DNA from: DATKWD01 sp963704815
GTDB taxonomy: Bacteria; Actinomycetota; Acidimicrobiia; Acidimicrobiales; Salinilacustritrichaceae
Direction: 5' to 3'
Length of the DNA: 64,000 nt
NCBI GenBank assembly: GCA_963704815.1
Contig: CAVPHU010000005.1
Span: 564,724-628,723, forward strand
The number at the start of each line of letters is the position of its first letter. Positions within the stretch are counted from its first letter, which is position 1. Positions 53,245 to 61,498 of the stretch are shown here, one piece after another. The notes beneath the pieces are model-generated. The model was not told where the DNA came from. It saw only the letters and a list, made by a program, of their open reading frames with translations, and ran no database searches. The position numbers and the translations under genes were made by a program.

Positions 53245-54044
53245 CCCCTGGTGCGGCCGCGTTGTGCCCGGGGCGGGTGATGCACCGGCGGAACCAGCCG
53301 ACCGAGCACACGTTCGCCCGCAAGGTGTCGATGATCTGGATCGATCCGGACGAGCCGTCCGAGCTGTTCGGGCGGAGCCGGCTCTGGTCGGTCGATGGTC
53401 GAGCTCCGGTGAGCTTCCGGACCGCCGACTACGGGACTGCGGAAGCTCCGCTCGGGGCCGATGCCGTGCGCGACGAGCTCGACGGCCTTCTGCGCTGGCG
53501 CCCGCGAGGACCGGTTCGCATGCTGACCCAGGCGCGCCAGTGGGGCTGGTTGTTCAACCCGTTCACGTTGTTCCTCGTCTGGGACGAAGCGGACGAGGAC
53601 CCGGTCGGTGCGGTCATCGAGGTCACCAACACTCCGTGGAAGGAGCGCATGCGCTACCCCGTCGAGCTCGTCCGGCGCGGCGACGAGCTGCACGCCCGAT
53701 TCGACAAGAACCTGCACGTCTCGCCGTTCCTCGGCAGCGATCACCGCTACGACCTTCGCCTGGGAGGCGACCCCGAGCGATTGACTGTCGAGCTCGACGT
53801 GCTCGGCGACGGTGGCTCGCCGGTCGTCGAGACCCGACTGGACGTGCGGCGTGTGGCCCCGACCGCTCGTGAGATGCGCCGATTTCTGGTGCACAATGCG
53901 TTCCCCACCCACCGGGTCAGCGCCGGGATCCACCTCGAGGCCGCCAAGCTCTGGGCGAAGCGGGTCCCGATCGTGCGCCATCCTGGTTCCTGCGACGAGA
54001 CCGCCGACCACCCGAACGAATCGACAGCTGCGAGAGTCCGATGA
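53241..54044 (+). CDS. DUF1365 family protein
   Basis: 267 residues. Family markers: RVMHRRNQPTEHTFARKVSMIWIDPDEP, RVRMLTQARQWGWLFNPFTLFLVWDEAD (as PVRMLTQ), IEVTNTPWKERMRYPVEL, and FDKNLHVSPFLGSDHRY. Function not firmly known; it is almost always with the FAD oxidoreductase and a CFA-like methyltransferase, so a lipid-modifying role is likely. Coupled on both sides by 4-base overlaps (GTGA, ATGA). Confidence 0.9.
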   Translation: MTPGAAALCPGRVMHRRNQPTEHTFARKVSMIWIDPDEPSELFGRSRLWSVDGRAPVSFRTADYGTAEAPLGADAVRDELDGLLRWRPRGPVRMLTQARQWGWLFNPFTLFLVWDEADEDPVGAVIEVTNTPWKERMRYPVELVRRGDELHARFDKNLHVSPFLGSDHRYDLRLGGDPERLTVELDVLGDGGSPVVETRLDVRRVAPTAREMRRFLVHNAFPTHRVSAGIHLEAAKLWAKRVPIVRHPGSCDETADHPNESTAARVR

Positions 54045-55396
54045 CGACCGTCACCCGAGCCACCTTCCAAGCGAGCGACGAGGGCGTCCCGATCGCTGAG
54101 GCACCGGAGCCGCCGAGTCCGCCCGCGCCCCTCCTCACGCAAGCCGACGCACCGTCCACACGGCGTTCGCGGGTCGCGACGAAGGCTTTCCGCCGGATCG
54201 TCCGAGCGGCACTGAGTCGGCTGCACGGTGGCCGGCTCACCGTCACCGACGTCGACGGAACGACCCAGGTGTACGGCCCGGCTGATGCAGAGCTGACCGC
54301 CGAGATCCTTGTGCGCGATCCCCGCTGCTGGTCGGCCATCGTGACCGAGGGCTCGATCGGATTCGGGCGCGGGTTCATCGAGCGCTGGTGGCACTCTGAC
54401 GACCCGGTGAGCGTTGTGCGCATCCTGATCGCCAACATGCACACGCTCGACGACGTGCAACGGCGCATCGCGGGAGTGACCCATCCCGTGCTCGATCCGA
54501 TCAGGCGGGTGCGAGGCCCACGGGATCGCCGAGGCAACCGCGAAGACATCTCGGCCCACTACGACATCGGCAACGAGTTGTTCTCGCTGTTCCTCGACGA
54601 GACGCTGTCGTACTCCGCGGCCACGTTTGCCTCGGCCGACACGTCCCTGCGCGACGCCAGCCTCGCCAAGTACGACCGTCTGCTCGACAAGCTCGACATC
54701 GGCAGCACCGATCACGTGCTCGAGATCGGCACGGGCTGGGGCGGTTTCGCCATCCGGGCCGCCGGCACCCGAGCCTGCGAGGTGACGACCACGACCATCT
54801 CGGTCGAGCAGCAGCGCGAGGCCACCCGGCGGGTCATCGCTGCCGAGCTCAGCGACAAGGTGACCCTGCTCGACTCCGACTGGCGCGACCTCGACGGGAC
54901 CCACGACAAGATCGTCTCGATCGAGATGATCGAGGCCGTCGACTGGCGTGACTACGAGAACTACTTCGCCACCATCGAGCGATGCCTCGCACCCGATGGC
55001 ATGGTGGGCATCCAGGCGATCTGCATGCCCGACCGACGGTGGGCCACCAAGCGGAACAAGGAGGACTTCATCCGCCGCTTCGTCTTCCCCGGTGGCATGT
55101 TGCCGTCGATCGGCTCGATCACCCAGGCCGTCGGCCATGCGACCCACCTGCAGGTGCTCGATGTCGAGGACCTGACGATCCACTACGCCGAGACGCTGCG
55201 CCGGTGGCGCGAGTCGTTCGATGCCGAGATCGACGCCGTGCACGAACTCGGTCTCGACGACCGGTTCTGTCGCCTGTGGCGCTTCTATCTCGCGTACTGC
55301 GAAGCCGCCTTCCTCGAGCGTCACTGCACCGTCAACCAGTTCGTCCTGGTCGGCCGCGACTGGCGGCCCGATTCCATCCAACTCCGACACGTCTGA
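54041..55396 (+). CDS. CFA-synthase-like SAM methyltransferase
   Basis: 451 residues. SAM motif VLEIGTGWGGFAIRAAG, the family EDISAHYDIGNELFSLFLDETLSYSAATF, and FPGGMLPSIGSITQAV near the end are of cyclopropane-fatty-acyl-phospholipid synthase. The N-terminal SCP-like domain contains GSIGFGRGFIERWWHSDDP. Methylates the double bond of membrane phospholipid chains. It overlaps DUF1365 by 4 bases. With the FAD oxidoreductase this could be a methylated or furan fatty acid pathway. Confidence 0.93.
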   Translation: MTTVTRATFQASDEGVPIAEAPEPPSPPAPLLTQADAPSTRRSRVATKAFRRIVRAALSRLHGGRLTVTDVDGTTQVYGPADAELTAEILVRDPRCWSAIVTEGSIGFGRGFIERWWHSDDPVSVVRILIANMHTLDDVQRRIAGVTHPVLDPIRRVRGPRDRRGNREDISAHYDIGNELFSLFLDETLSYSAATFASADTSLRDASLAKYDRLLDKLDIGSTDHVLEIGTGWGGFAIRAAGTRACEVTTTTISVEQQREATRRVIAAELSDKVTLLDSDWRDLDGTHDKIVSIEMIEAVDWRDYENYFATIERCLAPDGMVGIQAICMPDRRWATKRNKEDFIRRFVFPGGMLPSIGSITQAVGHATHLQVLDVEDLTIHYAETLRRWRESFDAEIDAVHELGLDDRFCRLWRFYLAYCEAAFLERHCTVNQFVLVGRDWRPDSIQLRHV

Positions 55397-55406
55397 GGTT
55401 CCTGTC

Positions 55407-55853
55407 ATGGCCCGATTCATCACGACCATCGCTTCACCCAAGCCGGCCGACGAGGTGTTCGACTACCTCTCCGATCTGAGCAACTTCGCCGAATGGGACC
55501 CCGGCGTGATCGCGGCTGAGCAGGTCGCCGGCGACGGCGGCGGCCCCGATGCCGCCTTCGACGTCACCGTCAAGGGCTTCCCCAACCCCCTGACCCTTCG
55601 CTACGAGACGGCCGAGTACGACCGCCCGAACGAGGTCCGGGCCATCGCCGAATCCGATCGTCTGGTGTCCGACGATCGGATCACCGTGTCCGGCGACGAC
55701 GACTCGTGCACCGTGACCTACGACGCCGAACTGCGCCTGAAGGGTGCGCTGCGCTTCGCCGACCCCGTGCTCGGGCTGATGTTCAACCGAATCGGGCAGC
55801 GAGCCGCCGAGGGCCTACGAACCGCCGTCGACGGGCGACCGGCCCACCGATGA
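55407..55853 (+). CDS. SRPBCC (START-like) family protein
   Basis: 148 residues with the helix-grip fold: MARFITTIASPKPADEVFDYLSDLSNFAEWDPGVIAAEQV and LGLMFNRIGQRAAEGLRTAVDG at the end. Such small proteins bind hydrophobic ligands such as lipids or polyketides. ATG at 55407 is 10 bp after the CFA gene; its stop overlaps the SDR start (ATGA). Confidence 0.85.
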   Translation: MARFITTIASPKPADEVFDYLSDLSNFAEWDPGVIAAEQVAGDGGGPDAAFDVTVKGFPNPLTLRYETAEYDRPNEVRAIAESDRLVSDDRITVSGDDDSCTVTYDAELRLKGALRFADPVLGLMFNRIGQRAAEGLRTAVDGRPAHR

Positions 55854-56824
55854 GCTTCGCCAGCGCCATCGACACCGGGCTCGAGTTCGGCGTCGTGCCG
55901 AGCTTCACCCGCATCGGACACCGCGCTGCGCTCCAAGTTGTTCGACTGGAAGCCGATCGCGTCTACGACCTGACCGGCAAGGTGGTGGTGATCACCGGCG
56001 CGACCTCCGGCATCGGCCGCAATGCAGCCGACCATCTGGCAGCCGCTGGCGCCGAGCTCACCATCATCGGACGCAACCAGGAGCGGCTCGACCGCACCTG
56101 CGCCCAGGTGGCTGAGGGATCAGGGAACAACGCCGTGCACGGCATCGTCGCCGACATGGGTGAGCTCGACGCCGTGAACGCGGCCGCCGACCAACTCATC
56201 GAGCGCTTCGACCGTATCGACGCGCTGCTGCACAACGCCGGCGCGCTCACCGCCGATCGGCGCACCAACCAGGCCGGCGTCGAGCTCACGGTCGCCAGCC
56301 AGGTCCTCGGACCGTTCCTGCTGACCGCCCGCCTGCTCGAGCCGTTGCGCAACGCCCGGCCGGGTCGGGTCATCACCATGTCCTCGGGTGGCATGTACAC
56401 CGCCGGGCTCACCGTCGACGACCTCGAGATGACCGCGGCCACCTATCGTGGCGCAGAGCAGTACGCCCGGGCCAAGCGAGCCCAGATCGTGCTCAACGAG
56501 ATGTGGGCGGCCCGGATCGACCCGGCCGAGATCGTGTTCCACTCGCTGCACCCGGGCTGGGTCGACACGCCCGGAGTCGACGAGTCGTTGCCGACCTTCT
56601 CGAAGGTGGCCGGTCCGCTCCTGCGCACGCCCGATCAGGGAGCCGACACCATGATCTGGCTGGCCGCCGACGACGGCGAACCGCTTCGCTCCACCGGGTC
56701 CTTCTGGCTCGATCGGCGCCGCCGCAACCCGCACCGCACCAACGCCACCCGCCGTACCGACACCGCCACCGTGCGGGCCGAGCTGTGGGACTGGTGTGTC
56801 GAGGCAACGGGAGCAACACCCTGA
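55850..56824 (+). CDS. Short-chain dehydrogenase/reductase
   Basis: 324 residues. NAD(P) site VVVITGATSGIGRNAADHLAAAGAELTIIGRN; catalytic Ser in TMSSGGMYT; the Tyr-x-x-x-Lys motif is QYARAKRAQIVL. HPGWVDTPGVDESLP is typical of SDR-type dehydrogenases. It starts with ATG in the stop of the SRPBCC gene. Likely reduces or oxidises a lipid-derived carbonyl, by context. Confidence 0.9.
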   Translation: MSFASAIDTGLEFGVVPSFTRIGHRAALQVVRLEADRVYDLTGKVVVITGATSGIGRNAADHLAAAGAELTIIGRNQERLDRTCAQVAEGSGNNAVHGIVADMGELDAVNAAADQLIERFDRIDALLHNAGALTADRRTNQAGVELTVASQVLGPFLLTARLLEPLRNARPGRVITMSSGGMYTAGLTVDDLEMTAATYRGAEQYARAKRAQIVLNEMWAARIDPAEIVFHSLHPGWVDTPGVDESLPTFSKVAGPLLRTPDQGADTMIWLAADDGEPLRSTGSFWLDRRRRNPHRTNATRRTDTATVRAELWDWCVEATGATP

Positions 56825-58185
56825 GCCGTGGTCGTGGGCCGGGCCTGGTCTGGCTTCGGCGGGACCTCCGCCTCGACGACAACCCGGCCTGGGCGGCTGC
56901 GACGAGCCGGCACGACGAGGTGGTGGCCCTGTTCATCCTCGAGCCGACCCTGCTCGCGACCGCCGGGGACAAGCGGCGCGACCAGTTGCTCGGGCACCTC
57001 GCTGTCCTGCATGAGGAACTGCAGGAGCGCGGTGGCGGGCTCACCGTTCGCATCGGCCCGGCCGTCGACGCGCTCCCGCTCGCGGTGGCCGACGCCGACG
57101 CGTGCGCCGTCTATCTGAACGCGGATGTCTCCCCGTTTTCGGTCGCTCGCGACGCGGCTGCGCTGGGCGCGATCGCGGTGCCCATCGAGTCCTTCCACGG
57201 CCTGAACGTGCACGAGCCCGGCTCGGTGCTCACGCAGGCCGGCACGGTGTCCCAAGTCTTCACGCCGTTCTACAAGACCTGGGCCACAACGCCCCTCAGC
57301 CCGTGGCCCGAGCCGGGATCGGCCTCGATCTCCGAACTTCGCTCCGACCCCCTGCCGTCGCCGGAGGGCGAGCTGTTCCAGGAGCCTGGCTCGGCGGCCG
57401 CCTGGCGACGTCTGCAGGCGTGGCTCGAGCGGGTCGACGACTACCGCGAGACGCGGAACCTCCCGGGCATCGACGGCACCTCGGAGCTGTCGGCCGATCT
57501 CAAGTTCGGGACCCTCGCCGCCCGAACCGTGCTCGAAGCTGCCGGCACCGCCACCGACGGACGGGCCGCGTTCGCCCGGCAGCTGGCGTGGCGCGACTGG
57601 TACGCCCACACCCTCGCCGTCCGTCCCGATCTCCCGCATGCCGCGGTCAAGGCCGGCTACGACCGCATCGCCTGGCGCAACGACCCACAGGAGTTCGAGG
57701 CCTGGTGCTCGGGCCGGACCGGCTACCCGATCGTCGACGCCGGCATGCGCCAGCTGGTCGCGACGGGCTGGATGCACAACCGGGTTCGCATGATGTGCGC
57801 CAGCTTCCTGGTGAAGGACCTGCTCATCGACTGGCGCAAGGGCGAACGCTTCTTCCGCCACCACCTCGTCGACGGCGATGTCGCCCAGAACGCGGGCAAC
57901 TGGCAGTGGGTCGCCGGCACCGGGCCCGACGCCGCTCCCTACTTCCGGGTGTTCAACCCGATCACCCAGGCGAAGAAGTTCGACCCCGACGGCGACTACG
58001 TGCGCCGCTGGGTTCCCGAGCTTGCCGATCTCTCGGTGCCGGCCATCCACGATCCGGCGTCGGTTCCGCCGCTCGAGCTGGCGGCCGCAGGCGTGACCAT
58101 CGGCGACGATTACCCGGCGCCGATCGTCGACCACGCCGTGGCCCGCGATGCAGCCCTCGCTGCCTACAAGGCGGCGACTGGCTGA
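56794..58185 (+). CDS. phr: Deoxyribodipyrimidine photolyase, non-canonical start possible
   Basis: About 454-463 residues. The start GPGLVWLRRDLRLDDNPAWAAA, then the C-terminal FAD/DNA domain ASFLVKDLLIDWRKGERFFRHHLVDGDVAQNAGNWQWVAGTG and RVFNPITQAKKFDPDGDYVRRWVPEL, are of class I photolyases that repair UV pyrimidine dimers in light. GTG at 56794 would overlap the SDR gene by 31 bases; CTG at 56821, overlapping its TGA, has GGGAG at 56809-56813 with 7-bp spacing and gives the usual N terminus. Last gene of the lipid operon. Confidence 0.93.
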   Translation: MCRGNGSNTLSRGRGPGLVWLRRDLRLDDNPAWAAATSRHDEVVALFILEPTLLATAGDKRRDQLLGHLAVLHEELQERGGGLTVRIGPAVDALPLAVADADACAVYLNADVSPFSVARDAAALGAIAVPIESFHGLNVHEPGSVLTQAGTVSQVFTPFYKTWATTPLSPWPEPGSASISELRSDPLPSPEGELFQEPGSAAAWRRLQAWLERVDDYRETRNLPGIDGTSELSADLKFGTLAARTVLEAAGTATDGRAAFARQLAWRDWYAHTLAVRPDLPHAAVKAGYDRIAWRNDPQEFEAWCSGRTGYPIVDAGMRQLVATGWMHNRVRMMCASFLVKDLLIDWRKGERFFRHHLVDGDVAQNAGNWQWVAGTGPDAAPYFRVFNPITQAKKFDPDGDYVRRWVPELADLSVPAIHDPASVPPLELAAAGVTIGDDYPAPIVDHAVARDAALAAYKAATG

Positions 58186-58203
58186 TCCGGTCGGGCGGAC
58201 TGA

Positions 58204-58819
58204 TCAGACGTCGAGGGTGCCGCGAAGGATCGACTGGCCCGAGTGGGTCGGGTCTCCGTCGCGGGGCTCGACCGAGAGGTCGACGACGGGAAGTGCTGAC
58301 GGATCGACGCCGGCTGGAATGGCGTACGTGCCGTCGCCGGAAGCGGTTCCGAGCGAGACCATCTCGTTGATCGAGCCGTCGATCATCCAGATCTCGTAGA
58401 CACCGTCGGTCTCGGGGAGGTCGGGGAGGTCGAGGTCGAGCGCCAGGTCTCCGGAGTCCTGCCGAATCAGGGTTGCTTCGCCCGCGCCGTCGAGTTCGAC
58501 CTGGAGGCCGTCGTTGCTGATCTCGACCGAGGCGACCTCGACGCCCGAGGGGTCGTCGGGGCCGTTGGTCGAGACCAGTCCGATCACGAGGACCACGGCC
58601 GCCGCGGCGGCGACGAGGCCCAGTTTGCGGACCATCGGTGCGTTCCTGCCGCCGGAGCCGGGCCGCGTCGAGCGAGGTGACATGGGGGAGGGTCAGCTCA
58701 GCTTCGATCGCGGCCCAGATCTCCGGCGGGGGATCGTGGAGAAGGGTGTCTTCGTGGGTCAGCTCGCTCGTGAGGGCGCGGAAGCGCGCATCGAGGTCGC
58801 CGAACTCGTCAACGCTCAT
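58204..58819 (-). CDS. RskA-type anti-sigma factor, apparent frameshift
   Basis: The N-terminal part MSVDEFGDLDARFRALTSELTHEDTLLHDPPPEIWAAIEAELTLP is in one frame, and the rest PMVRKLGLVAAAAAVVLVIGLVS (one helix) with GVYEIWMIDGSINEMVSLGTASGDGTYAIPAGVDPSALPVVDLSVEPRDGDPTHSGQSILRGTL in another; the latter is the RskA C-terminal domain. A one-base change near 58640-58665 joins them. Anti-sigma-K proteins hold an ECF sigma at the membrane; no sigma gene is next to it. Convergent with photolyase. Confidence 0.82.
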
Positions 58820-58998
58820 GACCGGCCCGGATGTCGCGCAGCGGCGCAAAGGGCACAGACGCAGGATCGAGCGGTCATGTAGGGAGCTACGGAGCGACGA
58901 CCAGTTTCAGATGCACCTCCGTACAGTCGATTCCAACTGTCGGCCTGCCGGGCCATGGCAGTACCGTGGTAGATCCGGGTTCAGCCCAAGCACTACCC

Positions 58999-59072
58999 GG
59001 GGACGTAGCTCAGTTGGCTAGAGCACCTGCTTTGCAAGCAGGGGGTCGTGGGTTCGATTCCCATCGTCTCCA
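58999..59072 (+). tRNA. tRNA-Ala (TGC anticodon)
   Basis: 74 nt: acceptor GGGGACG/CGTCTCC (one G-U pair), D arm GCTC/GAGC, anticodon stem CCTGC/GCAGG with loop TTTGCAA (anticodon TGC), T arm GTGGG/CCCAT with TTCGATT, discriminator A. CCA is not encoded. In other actinobacteria it usually follows tRNA-Ile after gyrA. A tyrosine integrase is right downstream, so the tRNA 3' end is a likely attachment site. Confidence 0.97.
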
Positions 59073-59086
59073 CCTCAGGAAACCCA

Positions 59087-59115
59087 GGTCAGAGGCCACG
59101 AATCGGCCTCTGACC
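59087..59115 (+). terminator. Strong stem-loop after tRNA-Ala
   Basis: GGTCAGAGGCC (59087-59097), 7-base loop, GGCCTCTGACC (59105-59115): a perfect 11-bp stem 14 bp after the tRNA. It lacks a T run, so termination is plausible but not sure; it may also be part of the attachment region. Confidence 0.55.
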
Positions 59116-59129
59116 CAAGAAGGGTCTTG

Positions 59130-59178
59130 CCGACGTAGCCACCCTGGACGTAGCCTTTTGGCCGATTGGCTACGTCGG
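59130..59178. repeat. Inverted/direct repeats between tRNA-Ala and integrase (arm-type sites?)
   Basis: CCGACGTAGCCA (59130-59141) and TGGCTACGTCGG (59167-59178) are perfect 12-bp inverted repeats; a direct copy GACGTAGCC is at 59147-59155. The last arm ends 9 bp before the integrase ATG. Integrases bind short repeats beside their attachment site, and this location also suits autoregulation. The tRNA 5' end carries a similar GGACGTAGC. Confidence 0.55.
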
Positions 59179-59187
59179 GGAGATGCG

Positions 59188-60353
59188 ATGGCGAAGAAGC
59201 CGAGCGTCCGCTGGAACGAATCGAAGCAGCGGTGGATGGCCTGGGTCCGGTTCCCCGACGGCTCCCGCCGCAAGGTCGAGCGGGTCGAGAAGGCCGACGC
59301 CCAATCCGATCTCGACGAGCTGTTGGCGCTGCGAGCCCAGGAGCAATCGCCCGAGCCGAGGCGCACGAAACAGCTCACGTTCGATCAGGTCCTGGACGAC
59401 TGGTTCGAGGCCGGCTGCCCGAACGTGGCGCCGACGAGGAACTCGCGCCACGCTCGGCAGAAGTCACCGAACACGATCGCCAATGCTCGCCAGCTCCTCG
59501 GGACCAGCGTGCGACCGGTAATCGGTCACCAGTGGGTCGACCGCACGACCACCGAGCGGTTGGAGGAGCTGTTCCAGGACATGGCGGCGAACGGAAGTAC
59601 GCCACGAGCACGGTCGACCGGACGTGGAACTACCTCAACCAGGCGTGCCAGCACGCCCAGCGGGCCCGGCGGATCAAGACCAACCCGGCGGCCGATGTCC
59701 TGTTGCCGACGCGCCGCCCGCCGAAGCCTGCGCAAGAGCCTGACTCTCGAGCAGGCCGAGAAACTCATCACGAAGGGGATCCCCGAGGACCCTCGCCCGG
59801 CGATGTGGCTGACCGGGCTCATGTGTGGGCTCCGTCCCCGGCGAGCTCGCCGGTCTTCGGTGGCCGTTCGTCGACATCGACTCCGATGAGCCGAACCTGA
59901 CCATCGCTGAGCGCGCCCTCGAGGTCGAAGACAAGTACGTGGGTCAGGCATCACCGAAGACCGAGCGGGGCAACCGACGCATGGCGCTTCATCCGCTGCT
60001 CATTGCCGCGCTCATCCGCCATCGTGAGGAGCAGCAGATGCTCGGCCTCTACGAGGACGACGGCTTCGTCTTCCCGACGAGGAACGGAACGCCGATGACC
60101 ATGTCGAACCTGCGGCGCGCCTTCAAGACGCTGTGCAGGAACACCGGTCTCGGCGAAGGATGGACCACTTACGAGCTGCGCCACTCCTTTGTGTCGCTGG
60201 TGTCGGACCAGCTCGACGACCTCGTCAAGGTCGCCGACCTCGCCGGCCACGTCGATACGCGGACGACCCAGGGCTACCGCCACTCCGTGAGGCCGGCGCT
60301 CACCTCACGCCGTCGAGGCGTGGAACGGGCTCTTGGCGAGTCATCGAGCTTGA
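59188..60353 (+). pseudogene. Tyrosine recombinase/integrase, four apparent frameshifts
   Basis: If repaired, about 388 residues. N-terminal arm-binding domain SVRWNESKQRWMAWVRFPDGSRRKVERV; core-binding TFDQVLDDWFEAG; catalytic domain GLRPGELAGLRWPFVDID (Arg I), TTYELRHSFVSL (Arg II, with Tyr where many have His), LAGHVDTRTTQGYRHSV (His and the nucleophile Tyr). Breaks: about 59597 (gain of A gives NGKYATS), 59730 (drop C gives PPKLRKS), 59830 (drop one C of CCCC gives RPGELAG), 60305 (drop T gives THAVEAWNGLLASHRA then stop). Four breaks could be decay or errors; no copy in this window to compare. Confidence 0.85.
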
Positions 60354-60412
60354 CTGGGTGCCGCGCCAACTCGGCGCACACTCTCATCACACGTCGACGC
60401 GATGATGCACCC

Positions 60413-61409
60413 GTGGTCAGATCAAACCGTCGTCGCGTGTCATCGCTGGTTTCCCTTGCGCTGATCGTCGTGCTCACCGTCTTGAGCGGTTGCACACCCA
60501 TCACTCCCTCGGTGGAGTTCGTCCACTCCGAGTTCGAGGGCTTCGAGGTCATCAGCTACGTCCCAGAAGATCCACGCGGCATCGTGTATGTGTTCCATGG
60601 CTCCGGCGGTGATGCCTCCTTCGCCGAGAAGACCGAGTCGGTCGATGTGCTGAACCGGTTCATCGCGGCGGGGTACGGGTTCGTCTCCACCGAGAGCACC
60701 GACCGCACCGCACCCGACATCAGATGGGATGTGACCCGAACATCGCTGACGGCCAACCCTGATCTGGCGCGCCTCGTCCGCCTCCAGAACCACCTCGTCG
60801 CCACCACGCCGATGGAGACCGACACACCGCTGGTCGGCATCGGCATGTCCGAACGGCTCGCGATTCGTCACGTTGTGGGGTCAGGTGTGGGCGGACTCGG
60901 GGTATCCGGTCAAGGCGATCTGGGCGTCACAGGGCCGCATCGCCACCCCCATCGTCAATTCCGGTGGCCTGACCGTGCCGACGTTCTTCACGAACGCCGC
61001 GAACGACCAGACCGTGCCGCCATCGTGGACGGTCAACGACTACGTGAGCACGGTCGCCGCCGGGACACCTGCGCTGCTACGCACCATGACCGAGCGTCCG
61101 CTCGAACCGCTGAGGTTCCTTCGGATTCCGGGAATCGACGGCCAGGAGGCCAATGCCATCGTGGCCGCCGGGAAGGCGACCGGAGTGTGGGACGAGTCGG
61201 GAAAGCGTGTGGTTGGCGATATCGACGTGGCCTTGTTCCTGGCGCGAACCGCCGAGCTGCCCGGCTCGGTCCTCGCCGACGGCCTCGAAGGACCGGTCCT
61301 GCAGCAGACCGGCGTCCTGCTCGCAGCGCACAACTTCTCGGCGGAGTTCAAGCAGGACGCGTTCGCGTTCATGGATTCGTTCGTGGCCTCCGCTCCACCC
61401 GCAGGGTAG
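60413..61409 (+). CDS. Lipoprotein alpha/beta hydrolase, apparent frameshift
   Basis: Signal MVRSNRRRVSSLVSLALIVVLTVLSGC (lipobox LSGC, Cys27; GTG start at 60413). A hydrolase fold follows: GIVYVFHGSGGDASFAEK (oxyanion), then GIGMS in one frame and NGSRFVTLWGQVWADSGYP in the next; dropping the G at 60851 yields the nucleophile elbow GMSNGS. Downstream VPTFFTNAANDQTVPPSW holds the acidic residue; a late His is in LAAHNFS. Extracellular esterase or peptidase-like enzyme of unknown substrate. 60 bp after the integrase stop. Confidence 0.75.
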
Positions 61410-61498
61410 TGACCACTCTGCTCAGCGCGGCCGACGCCGACGACCGTCGCTTCCGGGCCCACTCAGTTCAAAGCCGACCCAAGAAGGTGAGCCGCATC

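Noticed and set aside
59010..59378. Leftward ORF ending in WESNPRPPACKAGALAN
   Set aside because: It is the antisense of tRNA-Ala and the integrase start; this peptide ending is a well-known false ORF over tRNA genes.
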